A DNA stretch of 57,618 nt from Gammaproteobacteria bacterium (lineage in GTDB: Bacteria; Pseudomonadota; Gammaproteobacteria; Eutrophobiales; Eutrophobiaceae): the NCBI GenBank assembly GCA_021773215.1, contig JAJFKM010000008.1, positions 1 to 57,618 on the forward strand. Reading direction: 5' to 3'. Both the position numbers and the translations under genes were made by a program. Numbering within the stretch: the first letter of the stretch is position 1; each line of letters opens with the position of its first letter. This document shows positions 17,553-27,934 of the stretch, one piece after another. Under the pieces are notes generated by a model. It searched no databases. It was not told the DNA's origin and worked only from the letters and a program-made list of their open reading frames with translations.

Positions 17553-19211
17553 CTACTTCTGTTGCCACGATAAATATAACAACATCATTCCAGAAAAACC
17601 CAATAACCAGGAGACAATCGGTACCGATGCAAATACACCATGCGTTGTATTATCGAGCGCATAAATAATCGAGGAAGATAATAAGAAACCTGAGCCGACT
17701 ACAGCTAAAACAGTACTCCGATTATAGACTTTCATCTCACGTCGGAGATGATGTATCTCTTCTGATTTGTTTTCCATTTCTATCTTGCCATCATGGATTT
17801 GATCTAATACATCAAGTGCACGGTTCGGTAGATCGGGTAATCGGTCAATCAGCTTGGGTATATTAAGTTTTACACCTTTCAACAATCCTTTCGCACCGAT
17901 ACGTTCATCCATAAATCGCTCTAGCTGCGGTCGCGCTGTTTTCCATAGATCGAGCTCTGGGTAAAGTTGTCTGCCTATCCCTTCAATGTTTATGATTGTT
18001 TTTTGCAACATAATCAACTGCGGCATAATCTCAACATTAAACCGTCGTGCGATTTGAATGAGACGTTGTAATAACTCACCAAATGAAATTTCATTCATTG
18101 GCCGAACGAGTAGCGGTTCACAAACCGTGCGTATAGCTGATTCCAGTTCGTCTAAACGAGTCCCTTTTGGTACCCAGCCTGACTCTATATGTAATGCTGC
18201 GACACGATGATAATTGCGATTCAAAAATGCAATAAAGTTATCTGCCAAGTAGCGTTGATCAAACTCGGTTAATGAACACATTATGCCGAAGTCGATAACT
18301 TTAACTGTTGCAGGAATACCACCTTCAGCTGGACTTATAAAAATATTACCCGGATGCATATCTGCATGGAAAAAATTATCACGAAAGACTTGCGTGAAAA
18401 ATATCTCAACGCCATATTCAGCGAGCCATTTCAGATCGACTCCCGCTGCCTTTAATGCATCGACATCACGAACTGAGACGCCAGTTACGCGTTCCATCGC
18501 CAACACATTCCGTCGTGTTAACTCCCAATTTATCTCTGGAACGTAGTAACGATCTTCCTTATCAAAATTACGACGTAGCTGAGAAGCATTAGCCGCTTCT
18601 CTTTGTAAATCAAGTTCGTTCAACAGTGTCTTTTCAAATTCAGTAACCACACCAGTGAAACGTAATGATTTCCCTTTGCGATAATATCTTTCTCCTTTCT
18701 CTGCAAGGAGATGCAATAAATTTAGATCTTTCCGAATGAGGGTTTCAATATCAGGGCGAATAACCTTGATAATAAAGTCACGGCCATCTTTTAGCGTTGC
18801 ACGATGAACCTGTGCTACTGAGGCTGAGGCCAGCGGTGTCTCATCAAATTCCAGAAACACCTCATCGAGATCGCATTCGTAGGCATCTTCGATAATCTTA
18901 CGTGCGACCTTTCCGGGAAATGGGGCGACAGCATCTTGTAACTTGGCAAACTCGTTCGCGATATCTTCTGGTATTAGATCGCGACGTGTCGATAATATTT
19001 GTCCTAACTTTACATAAATAGGACCTAATTCTTCCAACATTAAACGCATGCGTTGCGCACGCGGTGCTTTTTTTCTACCAAACCAGTTCCACGGAAAAAT
19101 ATAAAATAAGAAACGTACTGGCCTAAATAAATGCGTGGCAAAGATAAACTCATCCAAGCCATATTTTATCAATACTCTTTGAATAGCTAATAAACGAAGT
19201 ATCTGTTCCAT
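17553..19211 (-). CDS. ubiB: Ubiquinone biosynthesis ATPase-like kinase UbiB
   Basis: 552 aa of the ABC1/ADCK family. It shows the family KxGQ motif (VKLGQ at about 67-71), the Ala-rich loop ASASVAQVH (about 128-136) replacing a Gly-rich loop, ADMHPGN in the catalytic loop and DFG (VIDFGIM). Two C-terminal hydrophobic segments (about 500-550) anchor it to the inner membrane. It supports ubiquinone assembly in the Ubi complex. It is the last gene of ubiE-ubiJ-ubiB, 3 bp after ubiJ. Confidence 0.96.
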   Translation of the reverse strand: MEQILRLLAIQRVLIKYGLDEFIFATHLFRPVRFLFYIFPWNWFGRKKAPRAQRMRLMLEELGPIYVKLGQILSTRRDLIPEDIANEFAKLQDAVAPFPGKVARKIIEDAYECDLDEVFLEFDETPLASASVAQVHRATLKDGRDFIIKVIRPDIETLIRKDLNLLHLLAEKGERYYRKGKSLRFTGVVTEFEKTLLNELDLQREAANASQLRRNFDKEDRYYVPEINWELTRRNVLAMERVTGVSVRDVDALKAAGVDLKWLAEYGVEIFFTQVFRDNFFHADMHPGNIFISPAEGGIPATVKVIDFGIMCSLTEFDQRYLADNFIAFLNRNYHRVAALHIESGWVPKGTRLDELESAIRTVCEPLLVRPMNEISFGELLQRLIQIARRFNVEIMPQLIMLQKTIINIEGIGRQLYPELDLWKTARPQLERFMDERIGAKGLLKGVKLNIPKLIDRLPDLPNRALDVLDQIHDGKIEMENKSEEIHHLRREMKVYNRSTVLAVVGSGFLLSSSIIYALDNTTHGVFASVPIVSWLLGFSGMMLLYLSWQQK

Positions 19212-19214
19212 AAA

Positions 19215-19859
19215 CTAACTACCCTGCTCTTTATTGTTTATTTTTACTTCGAGTTTATTAATACCCTGAGAAAGCCGATCAACATCTTCACGAAGTACGT
19301 CGACTTCTTTACAAAACTCATCGACTAATAAATCATCCGGCAACATGTCAGTCTCAAAACGAAGGTATTCACTCATGTCCATCGCTAATGTCTTACCCGT
19401 ATTAGCAGCAAGACGGCTAGTGCTGCGAACAAACTTGCCAAGTTGATAGGCCGCACTGTCACCAATCCAATTAGAGAGCGGTTCTTCAAGATCGATTTCG
19501 ATATTCTGCATGACCGCCTGAAATTGTTGGGCAAGTCCGATATCACCTATCACTTGCATATCAGTTGGTAAACTCGCATTGCCTTGCTTCGAAGAGGCTA
19601 ACATCATGATAAAATTTGTCGGAGTGCCTTTAATTAATACATCAGGCCTATGTTCATAAGCCGTATTCATTACCAGACCTGCTATCGAAGGAAATAAAAA
19701 TACTGTCAGGTTTGTATTGCTAAACTCAAACGCAATCACCTTCCCTTCCAACTTTGCTAATGCGTGCAGAGTCTCCTCATCGAGACTCAAGGCCTTATTC
19801 ACCAGTTTTTCTATCTGGCTTATCCATGCAGGAGGTTTGTTATCAACAACAGCACTCAT
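19215..19859 (-). CDS. ubiJ: Ubiquinone biosynthesis accessory factor UbiJ (SCP2 domain)
   Basis: 214-aa protein with an SCP2 lipid-binding domain in the N-terminal half (about 10-130) and a C-terminal coiled coil (about 175-210). UbiJ binds ubiquinone intermediates and organises the aerobic Ubi complex. The ATG overlaps the ubiE stop by 4 bp, and ubiB follows 3 bp downstream, the standard gammaproteobacterial order. Confidence 0.92.
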   Translation of the reverse strand: MSAVVDNKPPAWISQIEKLVNKALSLDEETLHALAKLEGKVIAFEFSNTNLTVFLFPSIAGLVMNTAYEHRPDVLIKGTPTNFIMMLASSKQGNASLPTDMQVIGDIGLAQQFQAVMQNIEIDLEEPLSNWIGDSAAYQLGKFVRSTSRLAANTGKTLAMDMSEYLRFETDMLPDDLLVDEFCKEVDVLREDVDRLSQGINKLEVKINNKEQGS

Positions 19860-20659
19860 AATTTATAACCACGGTGTATAGCAACGACACCACCAGTGAG
19901 GTTATGGTATTGGACTTTCTCAAAACCAGCCTGCTTCATCATTGTTGCCAATGACTCTTGATCAGGGTGCATGCGAATAGACTCGACCAAATATTGATAG
20001 CTCGCTTCATCATTAGCAACGACTTTACCAAACTGAGGAATCAACTTGAATGAATATTCATCGTAGAGTTTATCCAATCCGGGGATCACAACCTTTGAAA
20101 ATTCAAGAATCACTAATTGTGAACCATACTTAAGCTTGCTGTACATGGAGCGTAACGCTGCATCTTTATCTGTCACATTACGTAATCCAAAGGCAATCGT
20201 CATACAATCAAAGCTATTGTCCTCGAAGGGCAAGGTCTCTGCATTAGCTTGAACATAATCAATTCCCTTGGTGATGCCTTTATCAATAAAACGGTCACGT
20301 CCTTGTTGCAACATGTCACCATTGATATCGCATAATGTGACTCGGCCATCATCACCCAGTTGCTTATTGATTAAGCTGGCAATATCGCCGGTTCCACCAG
20401 CGAGATCCAGCACATGATAGTTTTTCCTGATAGCGCACAAGTGCACTGCCTTGCGCTTCCATAACCGGTGCACACCAAATGACATAACGTCATTCATCAA
20501 GTCATATTCTGAAGCTACTGATGTGAAGACATCAGCAACTCGACCCGCCTTCTCTTGAGTAGCGACTTTTTCGAAACCAAAATCTGTTGTTGATTGAGGA
20601 GGCTGACCGAGAATAGAAGTCGTAGCGAGGGGAACCTGTTTTGAGTCAGAATTTTTCAT
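19856..20659 (-). CDS. ubiE: Ubiquinone/menaquinone biosynthesis C-methyltransferase UbiE
   Basis: 267-aa SAM-dependent methyltransferase of quinone biosynthesis. Motif [15 protein letters not shown] (about 84-97) and the UbiE/COQ5 signatures YDLMND and FGLRNVTD are present, with the common C-terminal end IHRGYKL. An N-terminal extension of about 20 residues precedes the usual TTDFGF start region. First of ubiE-ubiJ-ubiB; 100 bp separate it from the DUF971 gene upstream. Confidence 0.97.
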   Translation of the reverse strand: MKNSDSKQVPLATTSILGQPPQSTTDFGFEKVATQEKAGRVADVFTSVASEYDLMNDVMSFGVHRLWKRKAVHLCAIRKNYHVLDLAGGTGDIASLINKQLGDDGRVTLCDINGDMLQQGRDRFIDKGITKGIDYVQANAETLPFEDNSFDCMTIAFGLRNVTDKDAALRSMYSKLKYGSQLVILEFSKVVIPGLDKLYDEYSFKLIPQFGKVVANDEASYQYLVESIRMHPDQESLATMMKQAGFEKVQYHNLTGGVVAIHRGYKL

Positions 20660-20759
20660 GATTTGAGAAGAATAGTTATTCTATTTGACGAAAATCAGGG
20701 GAAAATCTGACCAAAATCAGTTTTTCCGCAGTAGACTCCCTATTCTCGATCAGTCTCCC

Positions 20760-21131
20760 CTAGTCATTTAGTTGGCGTGTGTGTCCGGCCTGTTTTAATG
20801 CATCCAGATAATCAATCCAGTAATTGTCCTTTGCTTCACCGAGTTCATAAAGATATTCCCATGTATAAAGACCCGTATTATGGCCATCATCAAAGACCAA
20901 CTTAACAGCATAATTACCTATCGGTTCTATCTCTTTAATATTTACGTTTTCTTTGCCTACTTGTAAGACTTCTTGTCCTGGCCCATGTCCTTTAACATCT
21001 GCAGAAGGAGAGTAAACACGTAGATATTCACAAGGCAATTCAAATTTAGCGCCATCATCATATTCTATCTCAAGCACACGTGATTTTTGATGCAGGTTTA
21101 TTGAAGATGGATTGTGCTTGGGTTCTGACAT
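20760..21131 (-). CDS. DUF971 / GBBH-like N-terminal domain protein
   Basis: 123 aa consisting of one domain also found at the N-terminus of gamma-butyrobetaine hydroxylase: LEIEYDDG, ELPCEYLRVYSP, then GxYxWEYLYELG. Short stand-alone proteins of this type commonly follow hslU in proteobacteria, as here (46 bp after the hslU stop). Stand-alone members may relate to iron-sulfur metabolism, but the function here is not shown by sequence. Confidence 0.85.
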   Translation of the reverse strand: MSEPKHNPSSINLHQKSRVLEIEYDDGAKFELPCEYLRVYSPSADVKGHGPGQEVLQVGKENVNIKEIEPIGNYAVKLVFDDGHNTGLYTWEYLYELGEAKDNYWIDYLDALKQAGHTRQLND

Positions 21132-21177
21132 GATTTCTTCTTTCTATTAGTATCGATTTAAAATGTTTTTATTCAGG

Positions 21178-22506
21178 CTAAAGGATATAACGACTTAGAT
21201 CCTCATCCTCTACCAATTCATTTAGATGATCATTCACATACTCTGCACCAATTGATATCGATTCGCCATTTTTTTCTGATGCTTCATAAGACAATGTCTC
21301 AAGTAATCGCTCCATTACCGTATGCAAACGACGAGCTCCAATATTCTCTGTAGAATCATTAACCTGAAAGGCAATTTCAGCAATGCGCTGAATACCATCA
21401 TCAGTAAACTCTACAGTGACTCCTTCCGTCGCCATTAACAAAGTATATTGCTCTGTTAATGATGCATCGGGTTCTGTAAGAATTCGTACAAAGTCATCTG
21501 CGACCAAGGCACTCAATTCAACCCTAATGGGCAAGCGTCCCTGTAACTCGGGAATAAGATCAGAAGGCTTAGCCAGATGAAAGGCACCTGAGGCTATAAA
21601 TAAAATATGATCTGTTTTTACCATGCCATATTTTGTCGTTACTGTACTACCTTCTACTAATGGTAATAAATCACGTTGTACACCTTCACGAGAAACATCA
21701 GGTCCACTTGCTTCGGAACGACGTGTTACCTTATCGAGCTCATCCAGGAAAACAATGCCATGTTGCTCAACACTTTCAATTGATCGAGCTTTAATATCAT
21801 CTTCATTTAGTAACTTACCTGCTTCTTCTTCTGCCAGTAGCTTGAGTGCATCTTTTACAAGTAGTTTGCGTGATTGTTTCTTACCCGACCCCATGTTCTG
21901 AAACATACCTTGCAACTGATTGGTCATTTCTTCCATGCCAGGAGGCGCCATAATCTCAACACCAACACTGGGTGCCTTTAGTTCAACTTCAACTTCCTTA
22001 TCATCGAACTTCCCTTCAATGATCATTTGTCTGAATTTTTCACGTGTCGAATTTATACTTGATTCGTGATCATCTTCACCCATCATTCGAGCTGGCGGCA
22101 ATAAAATATCAAGCACTCTTTCCATCGCAGCTTTATCAGCCTGCTCGCGCACTTTTTCCATTTCAATTTCGCGTGTTTGTTTAATCGCAATATCAGCAAG
22201 ATCACGGACAATCGATTCTACATCACGCCCGACATAACCAACTTCGGTAAACTTTGTCGCTTCTATTTTGATGAAGGGTGCTTGCGCTAGTTTGGCAAGT
22301 CTTCGAGCAATCTCGGTCTTACCCACACCAGTAGGACCAATCATTAATATATTCTTGGGTGTAATCTCATTGCGTATTGATTCATCAACTTGCGCACGAC
22401 GCCAGCGATTACGTAAGGCGATAGCAACTGCACGTTTAGCTGAGTCTTGACCAATGATATGTTTATTGAGTTCGGCAACAATCGCCTGGGGTGTTAAGTC
22501 TGACAT
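21178..22506 (-). CDS. hslU: HslU, ATPase subunit of the HslVU protease
   Basis: AAA+ unfoldase that feeds proteins to HslV in the cytoplasm. 442 aa with the start at [10 protein letters not shown] (22506), as in other HslU proteins; the frame runs 27 codons further upstream but without homology. Walker A GPTGVGKT at about 62-69, an intermediate I domain, Walker B FLDELDK, and the C-terminal EDLSRYIL tail that docks into HslV. It begins 38 bp after hslV. Confidence 0.97.
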   Translation of the reverse strand: MSDLTPQAIVAELNKHIIGQDSAKRAVAIALRNRWRRAQVDESIRNEITPKNILMIGPTGVGKTEIARRLAKLAQAPFIKIEATKFTEVGYVGRDVESIVRDLADIAIKQTREIEMEKVREQADKAAMERVLDILLPPARMMGEDDHESSINSTREKFRQMIIEGKFDDKEVEVELKAPSVGVEIMAPPGMEEMTNQLQGMFQNMGSGKKQSRKLLVKDALKLLAEEEAGKLLNEDDIKARSIESVEQHGIVFLDELDKVTRRSEASGPDVSREGVQRDLLPLVEGSTVTTKYGMVKTDHILFIASGAFHLAKPSDLIPELQGRLPIRVELSALVADDFVRILTEPDASLTEQYTLLMATEGVTVEFTDDGIQRIAEIAFQVNDSTENIGARRLHTVMERLLETLSYEASEKNGESISIGAEYVNDHLNELVEDEDLSRYIL

Positions 22507-22544
22507 TTTAATCCGTTTGTTTAATATTATTTTTGAATGACTAT

Positions 22545-23078
22545 TTAGAGTTCTTCTATCGTCAAGTTTGAGTTTGTGTAAATACAAATATCGGCAGCGA
22601 TACCTAAACCTTTCTCAACAATTTCACGCGCACTCATCTCGGTATTTTCAAACAAGGCTTGTGCAGCAGATTTAGCATAATTTCCACCTGAACCGATTGC
22701 CATAATATGGTCTTCTGGTTCTATTACATCACCATTACCTGAGATAATCAGCGAAGTCGTTTTATCAGCGACACAGAGTAATGCTTCAAGACGACGTAAC
22801 ATTCGATCCGTGCGCCAGTCTTTTGCCAGTTCGACAGCCGATCGCATGAGATTTCCCTGATGTTTCTGTAATTTGGCCTCAAATCGTTCAAATAGGGTAA
22901 ACGCATCTGCTGTGCCGCCGGCAAATCCTGCAATTATTTTTTCGTTATATAAGCGTCGCACCTTACGTGCATTGCCTTTCATCACAGTATCACCCAATGA
23001 TACCTGTCCATCGCCACCAATAACGACATGCTCGTCACGACGTACTGATAAGATGGTTGTGCCTCGGTATTGTTCCAC
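22545..23078 (-). CDS. hslV: HslV, peptidase subunit of the HslVU protease
   Basis: 177-aa threonine peptidase of the proteasome beta fold. I place the start at GTG 23078, with AGGAGAG 6 nt upstream. This gives a six-residue propeptide before TTILSVRRD, so the catalytic N-terminal Thr (residue 7) would have to be exposed by processing. GGDGQVSLG and [11 protein letters not shown] are family signatures. It is followed by hslU and preceded by xerC, a conserved order. Confidence 0.96.
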   Translation of the reverse strand: MEQYRGTTILSVRRDEHVVIGGDGQVSLGDTVMKGNARKVRRLYNEKIIAGFAGGTADAFTLFERFEAKLQKHQGNLMRSAVELAKDWRTDRMLRRLEALLCVADKTTSLIISGNGDVIEPEDHIMAIGSGGNYAKSAAQALFENTEMSAREIVEKGLGIAADICIYTNSNLTIEEL

Positions 23079-23162
23079 GTTTTCTCTCCTGATATGGGAA
23101 GCGGAATTGTACATGAGCGGCACGCTAATGCCCACGCCCATGCCGACTGTAGGATAACGTTA

Positions 23163-24062
23163 TCAGTCTGATTTTTTACGATGTGCTCGGGGATGGCTCT
23201 TGTCATAAACCTGAGCCAAATGCTGAAAATCAAGATGAGTGTAAACTTGTGTAGTACTTATGTCCGCGTGACCGAGTAACTCCTGGACAGCACGTAAATC
23301 ACCACTGGATTCCAGCATATGGCTAGCAAATGAATGACGCAACATATGCGGGTGTACGTGGCTTGGCAAACCTTGCTTGATAGCCCATTGTTTTAAACGC
23401 TCTTGTACTGATCTTGGACTGATTCGTTTACCTCGCTGGCTAATAAACAATGCATCTTCGTTTTGATTAACCATGGATTGTCTTATCTTGAGCCAATTTT
23501 TGATCGCCTGAATAGCATGCTGTCCAACGGGAACGCTGCGCATTTTTTTACCCTTACCGGTCACGGTTAATATGCGATCACCAAAATCAATATCACCCAT
23601 ATTGATACTTATCAATTCGGCAAGACGTAATCCGGATGAATAAATCAACTCCAACATGGCACGATCACGAAGCGCCAACCCATCTTGATCATCAATTTCT
23701 ACGAGTTGAACGGTTTGATCCGCATCTAGCACATTAGGGAGTTTGCGCGGTGTCTTTGGTGCGATGATCCCTTCGGCAGGATTATTTTTGACTTTTGCCT
23801 CTTCTAGCAAGTAACGATAAAAAGATCGAATTGCAGAAAGGTTACGTTGTAATGAACGCCCTCCAATACCCTCGCGATGCCGAGAGGCAACAAAACCTCT
23901 AACCTGTCTGCCATCAAGATCAGACCATTTATTTATGTCCTGCTTATCACAGAACTTTTGTAGGTATGTAAGATCACGTTGATAGGCGCTACGCGTATGT
24001 TCAGAAAGATGATGTAAAGTCTTTATAAAAGACTCAAGCAATAACGTCTCCGACGATTGCAT
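23163..24062 (-). CDS. xerC: Tyrosine recombinase XerC
   Basis: Resolves chromosome dimers at dif together with XerD. 299 aa: N-terminal SAM-like DNA-binding domain (about 5-90) and C-terminal catalytic domain with the Arg in SSGLRLAELI, HPHMLRHSFASH (His and Arg), a second His in LLGHADISTT and nucleophile Tyr in VYTHLDF (about 276). The DapF-DUF484-XerC order in the same direction is the usual gammaproteobacterial one and favours XerC over XerD. A palindromic element separates it from DUF484. Confidence 0.95.
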   Translation of the reverse strand: MQSSETLLLESFIKTLHHLSEHTRSAYQRDLTYLQKFCDKQDINKWSDLDGRQVRGFVASRHREGIGGRSLQRNLSAIRSFYRYLLEEAKVKNNPAEGIIAPKTPRKLPNVLDADQTVQLVEIDDQDGLALRDRAMLELIYSSGLRLAELISINMGDIDFGDRILTVTGKGKKMRSVPVGQHAIQAIKNWLKIRQSMVNQNEDALFISQRGKRISPRSVQERLKQWAIKQGLPSHVHPHMLRHSFASHMLESSGDLRAVQELLGHADISTTQVYTHLDFQHLAQVYDKSHPRAHRKKSD

Positions 24063-24117
24063 AAATTTTTATATTGTATGGGTGCTGCTAAAAATAGTGA
24101 TTTTTTTGTGAGTGCAA

Positions 24118-24182
24118 GGAAGTACCGCGCACAGAACCGGAATGTATAAATCATACATGAGGATTTGAGCACGGAACTGACG
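24118..24182. repeat. Long imperfect palindrome between DUF484 gene and xerC
   Basis: A perfect core ATGTAT-AAATC-ATACAT (24142-24158) sits inside longer imperfect arms: plus-strand AGTACCGCGCACAGAACC matches the minus-strand AGTTCCGTGCTCAAATCC at most positions. The region has no credible ORF. It is probably a dispersed intergenic repeat or a structured RNA element. Confidence 0.5.
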
Positions 24183-24220
24183 TAGCAATCGCAAAAAAAG
24201 TGCATTATTAGAAGTGCCCA

Positions 24221-24928
24221 CTATTGATCTTCAACCCATGGCTTTAATATAAAACTCAAAACCTCACCCAGGTTAGCAAGCAATTCAACACCCATGCCTG
24301 CTTGAAAACGCTCGGCATCGAAACTACCGATGGAGAGTATTCCACCCCACCCTTGTCCATGTAATGGAACCATCACAGAAGACGCAATCTCATCGCCGTC
24401 GTCACCAAACAAAAATACTTGTTGTTGTCGTTTCATACGCCCACTTAATGGTAAACGTTTATCAATAATGCTTTTAAACAGGGATTGTTCTGCTGTTTCA
24501 CAACCTGCAAATTCATCGGTTGCAAAACTATCTACAAAAGAAGGTTTTGCAAATAATCTAACGACGGCCCGATCCGCATGAAAATTCTTTTTCAAATTGT
24601 CATACAAAGTATTAAAAATATCTTTAGGTTCTTCTGCATCCATTAGTGTTAATGCCAATTGATGCATGCGTCTAGCGAGTTCTTCGTTCTGCCGAGCAAT
24701 TTCTATGAGTTCATGTAAGCGCTTGCGTGTTTGTTGGTTTTGTTCACGTAAAACGGAGACTTGTTTTTCAACCAATGATATAGCCGCGCCATGGTCATGC
24801 GGAATTTTTAGATCAGAAAGAATGTCGGGATATTTATTAAAAAATTCCGGATTGTCCCTTAGAAACTCGGACACCATACTTTCTGTAAGATTGTTTGATT
24901 CCAGGCTTTCTGTTTCCTGTCCACTCAT
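24221..24928 (-). CDS. DUF484 family protein
   Basis: 235 aa. An N-terminal segment with FLRDNPEFFNKYPDIL (about 23-38) is the family signature. A coiled-coil stretch (about 50-95) is followed by a GAF-like domain (about 95-230). Function unknown in the literature known to me; the gene is nearly always between dapF and xerC, as here. Its start overlaps the dapF stop by 4 bp (ATGA). Confidence 0.92.
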   Translation of the reverse strand: MSGQETESLESNNLTESMVSEFLRDNPEFFNKYPDILSDLKIPHDHGAAISLVEKQVSVLREQNQQTRKRLHELIEIARQNEELARRMHQLALTLMDAEEPKDIFNTLYDNLKKNFHADRAVVRLFAKPSFVDSFATDEFAGCETAEQSLFKSIIDKRLPLSGRMKRQQQVFLFGDDGDEIASSVMVPLHGQGWGGILSIGSFDAERFQAGMGVELLANLGEVLSFILKPWVEDQ

Positions 24929-25755
24929 AATTCAATTTTCCCCTCAAAGACCGTTGTAGCGGGACCTGTCATATAAACTGGTTCGCCTTCCCCTTCCCAG
25001 CGTATTGTCAGATGACCACCGCGTAACTCTGCGTCTATTGTCCCCTCCAAGTACCCTTGCTGACAAGCAATAACCATTGCTGCACAGGCACCACTGCCAC
25101 AGGCCAGTGTTTCACCCGATCCACGCTCAAAAACACGTAATTTGAACGCTTGCTGATTCAGTATTTCGATAAAACCAACATTGACACTTTCTGGAAATGC
25201 GCCACTCAGCTGCACCGTAGGGCCAATCACATTGACCGGTGTCGAATCGACATCATCGACAATAATAACGGCATGAGGATTCCCTAATGAGACAGCACCA
25301 AAAGTCAGTTCATCGTCACCCAAACTCAGTTTATATTCTTCCTTTTTCTCATCGGCTTTTAACGGAATCTTGGCCGGTTCAAATTCAGGAACTCCCATAT
25401 CTACAGTTACACAGTCATTAGTATCAAATTGTAAAGTAAGACGACCTTCGCCGGTTTCAGCAATAATCCTGTCTTTTTTCACTAAACCTTTTTCTCTAAG
25501 ATAGACGGCGGCACAACGAGCGCCGTTACCACATTGCATTACTTCACCGCCATCGGCATTGAATATTCGGTAACAAACGTCTGTTTCAGGATTTTTCGCT
25601 GGTTCAAGCAACAAGACCTGATCACAACCGATACCAAATTGCCGATCTGCGATATGTCTGACTTGTTCACGCGAGAGCGTCAGTGGCTGCGTATAGGTAT
25701 CAAAAACGACAAAATCGTTTCCTATTCCGTGCATTTTTGTGAATTGATATTCCAT
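24925..25755 (-). CDS. dapF: Diaminopimelate epimerase
   Basis: Converts LL- to meso-diaminopimelate for lysine and peptidoglycan synthesis, by a two-cysteine mechanism. Both cysteines are present, in MQCGNGARC (about residue 75) and ACGSGACA (about 219). 276 aa is the usual length. First gene of the dapF-DUF484-xerC set; the short lipoprotein and lysA often found upstream are absent here. Confidence 0.97.
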   Translation of the reverse strand: MEYQFTKMHGIGNDFVVFDTYTQPLTLSREQVRHIADRQFGIGCDQVLLLEPAKNPETDVCYRIFNADGGEVMQCGNGARCAAVYLREKGLVKKDRIIAETGEGRLTLQFDTNDCVTVDMGVPEFEPAKIPLKADEKKEEYKLSLGDDELTFGAVSLGNPHAVIIVDDVDSTPVNVIGPTVQLSGAFPESVNVGFIEILNQQAFKLRVFERGSGETLACGSGACAAMVIACQQGYLEGTIDAELRGGHLTIRWEGEGEPVYMTGPATTVFEGKIEL

Positions 25756-25868
25756 TCCAGTAGATTACAACCTATCTGGCATTACGCAAAGCACAGGACA
25801 GAATTAATCAAATTATCAGAGCAATTATTTATTTAAACTACTGTACTTGGCTCGCACCAATCAACAAC

Positions 25869-26966
25869 TCATTTGTTGGCAATATGCAGCTCTTGTGGAA
25901 TATGCATCGTTGTTGTTGGAAAAGCGCACTCTGCGTCATGCGACTCAATGATATCGATGATCTTTAGCATGACATCTTGTTTGACTTCATGAAACTCGAT
26001 CCAGTTGACCGTTTTGGTAAAGGTATAAATGAAGAAATTTAGTGAAGACGCAGCAAATTCATTAAAGTTAACGATTAAGGTCTGGTTATTATCAATGTCA
26101 TCATGCTGCTGCAGCATTTTTTTAACATCAGCAATGATCTCACGCATCTTACTGGCATCATCGTAACGAATACCAATTGTTTCCTTGATACGGCGATTCG
26201 TCATGCGTTGTGGGTTTTCAACAGCAATATTCGTAAATACTGAGTTGGGGATATACAAAGGTCGTTTATCAAACGTGCGTATAGTTGTTAAACGCCAACC
26301 AATCTTTTCAACTGAACCTTCAATTTCTCTGTCTGGAGATCGTATCCAGTCACCCACATCAAATGGACGATCCATATAAATGGTTAAACCGCCAAAAAAG
26401 TTGGCTAATAAATCTCTAGCGGCAAAACCAATTGCGATACCGCCAATACCACCAAATGCTAATACCCCGGAAATGCTATATCCCAATGTCTGCAATATTA
26501 CCAATGCGCCGGTAATAATGACCGAGACACGTAATAACTTTGCAATTGCATCTGCAGTTGTTTGGTCAAAGTCTTCGCCTTTTAGTTGTTTCTTTTCCAG
26601 AAGAATTGTTTCGGAATTGGATATTAGTCGCACAAGAAACCAGATAATGATAACTATAACCCCGACTTCTCTAATGGGTTCTATCGCACCAAATATTGCC
26701 GCATCCGTCTGAGCTTTTACGATGTCTGCTGCATAGGTTAAACCTAGCACCCATATCAATAGTGTTATTGGCTTTTGGGCAGCGATAAATAAAGCCTGAT
26801 CCCAGTTGGTCCAGGTCTTTTTTAACCTGTTAATCACCTTTGTAATAATCCGTTTTTGTAACCAGTTAATAAAGGCTGTCAGGAAAACAACAATAAATAC
26901 CTGAACGATCCAGTTCTCCTGTTTAAGAAAAGATTCCATCATTTGTACTGATTCTGAAAAACTCAT
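25869..26966 (-). CDS. MscS-family mechanosensitive channel
   Basis: 365 aa. Several hydrophobic segments in the first 190 residues end in the pore-lining helix and the family region FGGIGGIAIGFAARDLLANFFGG (about 173-195), followed by the cytoplasmic beta domain (MDRPFDVGDWI, then the REIEGSVEKIGWR turn). It should release solutes on hypo-osmotic shock. It stands alone between dapF (113 bp) and the TraB/GumN gene (35 bp). Confidence 0.92.
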   Translation of the reverse strand: MSFSESVQMMESFLKQENWIVQVFIVVFLTAFINWLQKRIITKVINRLKKTWTNWDQALFIAAQKPITLLIWVLGLTYAADIVKAQTDAAIFGAIEPIREVGVIVIIIWFLVRLISNSETILLEKKQLKGEDFDQTTADAIAKLLRVSVIITGALVILQTLGYSISGVLAFGGIGGIAIGFAARDLLANFFGGLTIYMDRPFDVGDWIRSPDREIEGSVEKIGWRLTTIRTFDKRPLYIPNSVFTNIAVENPQRMTNRRIKETIGIRYDDASKMREIIADVKKMLQQHDDIDNNQTLIVNFNEFAASSLNFFIYTFTKTVNWIEFHEVKQDVMLKIIDIIESHDAECAFPTTTMHIPQELHIANK

Positions 26967-27001
26967 TTAACTATCCTGTAAAAAGTATTCATTAACTGTG
27001 T

Positions 27002-27934
27002 TCAATAAATAGCAGTGAGGCTATAACCCTGTCTCTCTAATAGAGATAATACACCTTCTGCCCCGGTCAGATGCATAGCACCTATGGCAATAAATGATTT
27101 TCCTTTATCCAGCATTGGTTGCATACGTTCAGCCATAATCTTGTTCCTGTCGACAATCAATTTTGTCATCAATTTCTCATAAACAGGTTCTTTGCTCATC
27201 GAATGACGCTGTGTGTAATTATATAAACCACCTAAGTCACGTTTCAAATAAAATGACTTCATGGCAATAAAATCTTCTTCGATGACATCATAATGACAGA
27301 CTGTATCCGTCAGCAATTTAACTTGGTCAGGTATTCTTAAGTCACTAAATATATCTGCTTGTTCTTTTAAAGACTCCAAACCGGAAACTGTTGCACCATT
27401 CTGTTGCGCAAGAGACAACAGCACCAGATCTAAAGGATCACCAGAATCTGGAGGGTAATTCATGAGCAAAAAGGCAGCCCATGGCTTCATAATTGAAACC
27501 GCATCAGGTCCAAGGTGATAAGCAGATAAAATTGACTTGGTTTTATTATAAATGGAGGTATCAACTAACTCTGACAACTGTTGCCCATCATGAAAAAACA
27601 TCATCTGCGAAAATAATAACATTTGCTCCGCATCCGGTAAGGCTTCCATGACAAACTGTTCTGACTCATGCAATGCCTTGTCTACCACATCAGGTAATGT
27701 TGTGACATCTTTATCTGAAATATGAATCGTCCCAAACAGGTAACTAGGCTCTTTGTTCTGTTTACTTATCTTCCAAAGTAAACCTTGCGCATAGGGGATA
27801 ACTTCCGCTTCAAGCTGATTATCAAGAAGCGGTTCACAATGAGGTGAAATTAATTCTTTTGCATGCAGCGTTGTTACACTGAACAAACAACATAACAAAA
27901 TAACAATTTTTTGTTTAATTAAATAAGTCATCAC
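27002..27934 (-). CDS. TraB/GumN family protein
   Basis: 310 aa with a signal peptide (about 1-25). The family's paired motifs are present: LFGTIHISD at about 66-74 and FIAIGAMHLTGAEGVL near the C-terminus, each with the conserved Gly and His. Members resemble Tiki-type metalloproteases, but bacterial roles are largely unknown. Its start overlaps the nagZ end by 20 bp, so it is probably coexpressed with nagZ and the two permeases. Confidence 0.9.
   Translation of the reverse strand: MMTYLIKQKIVILLCCLFSVTTLHAKELISPHCEPLLDNQLEAEVIPYAQGLLWKISKQNKEPSYLFGTIHISDKDVTTLPDVVDKALHESEQFVMEALPDAEQMLLFSQMMFFHDGQQLSELVDTSIYNKTKSILSAYHLGPDAVSIMKPWAAFLLMNYPPDSGDPLDLVLLSLAQQNGATVSGLESLKEQADIFSDLRIPDQVKLLTDTVCHYDVIEEDFIAMKSFYLKRDLGGLYNYTQRHSMSKEPVYEKLMTKLIVDRNKIMAERMQPMLDKGKSFIAIGAMHLTGAEGVLSLLERQGYSLTAIY

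Noticed and set aside
24023-24205. Minus-strand 60-aa frame in the xerC upstream gap
   Set aside because: It is Cys- and Phe-rich and runs through the palindrome and the xerC start; not protein-like.
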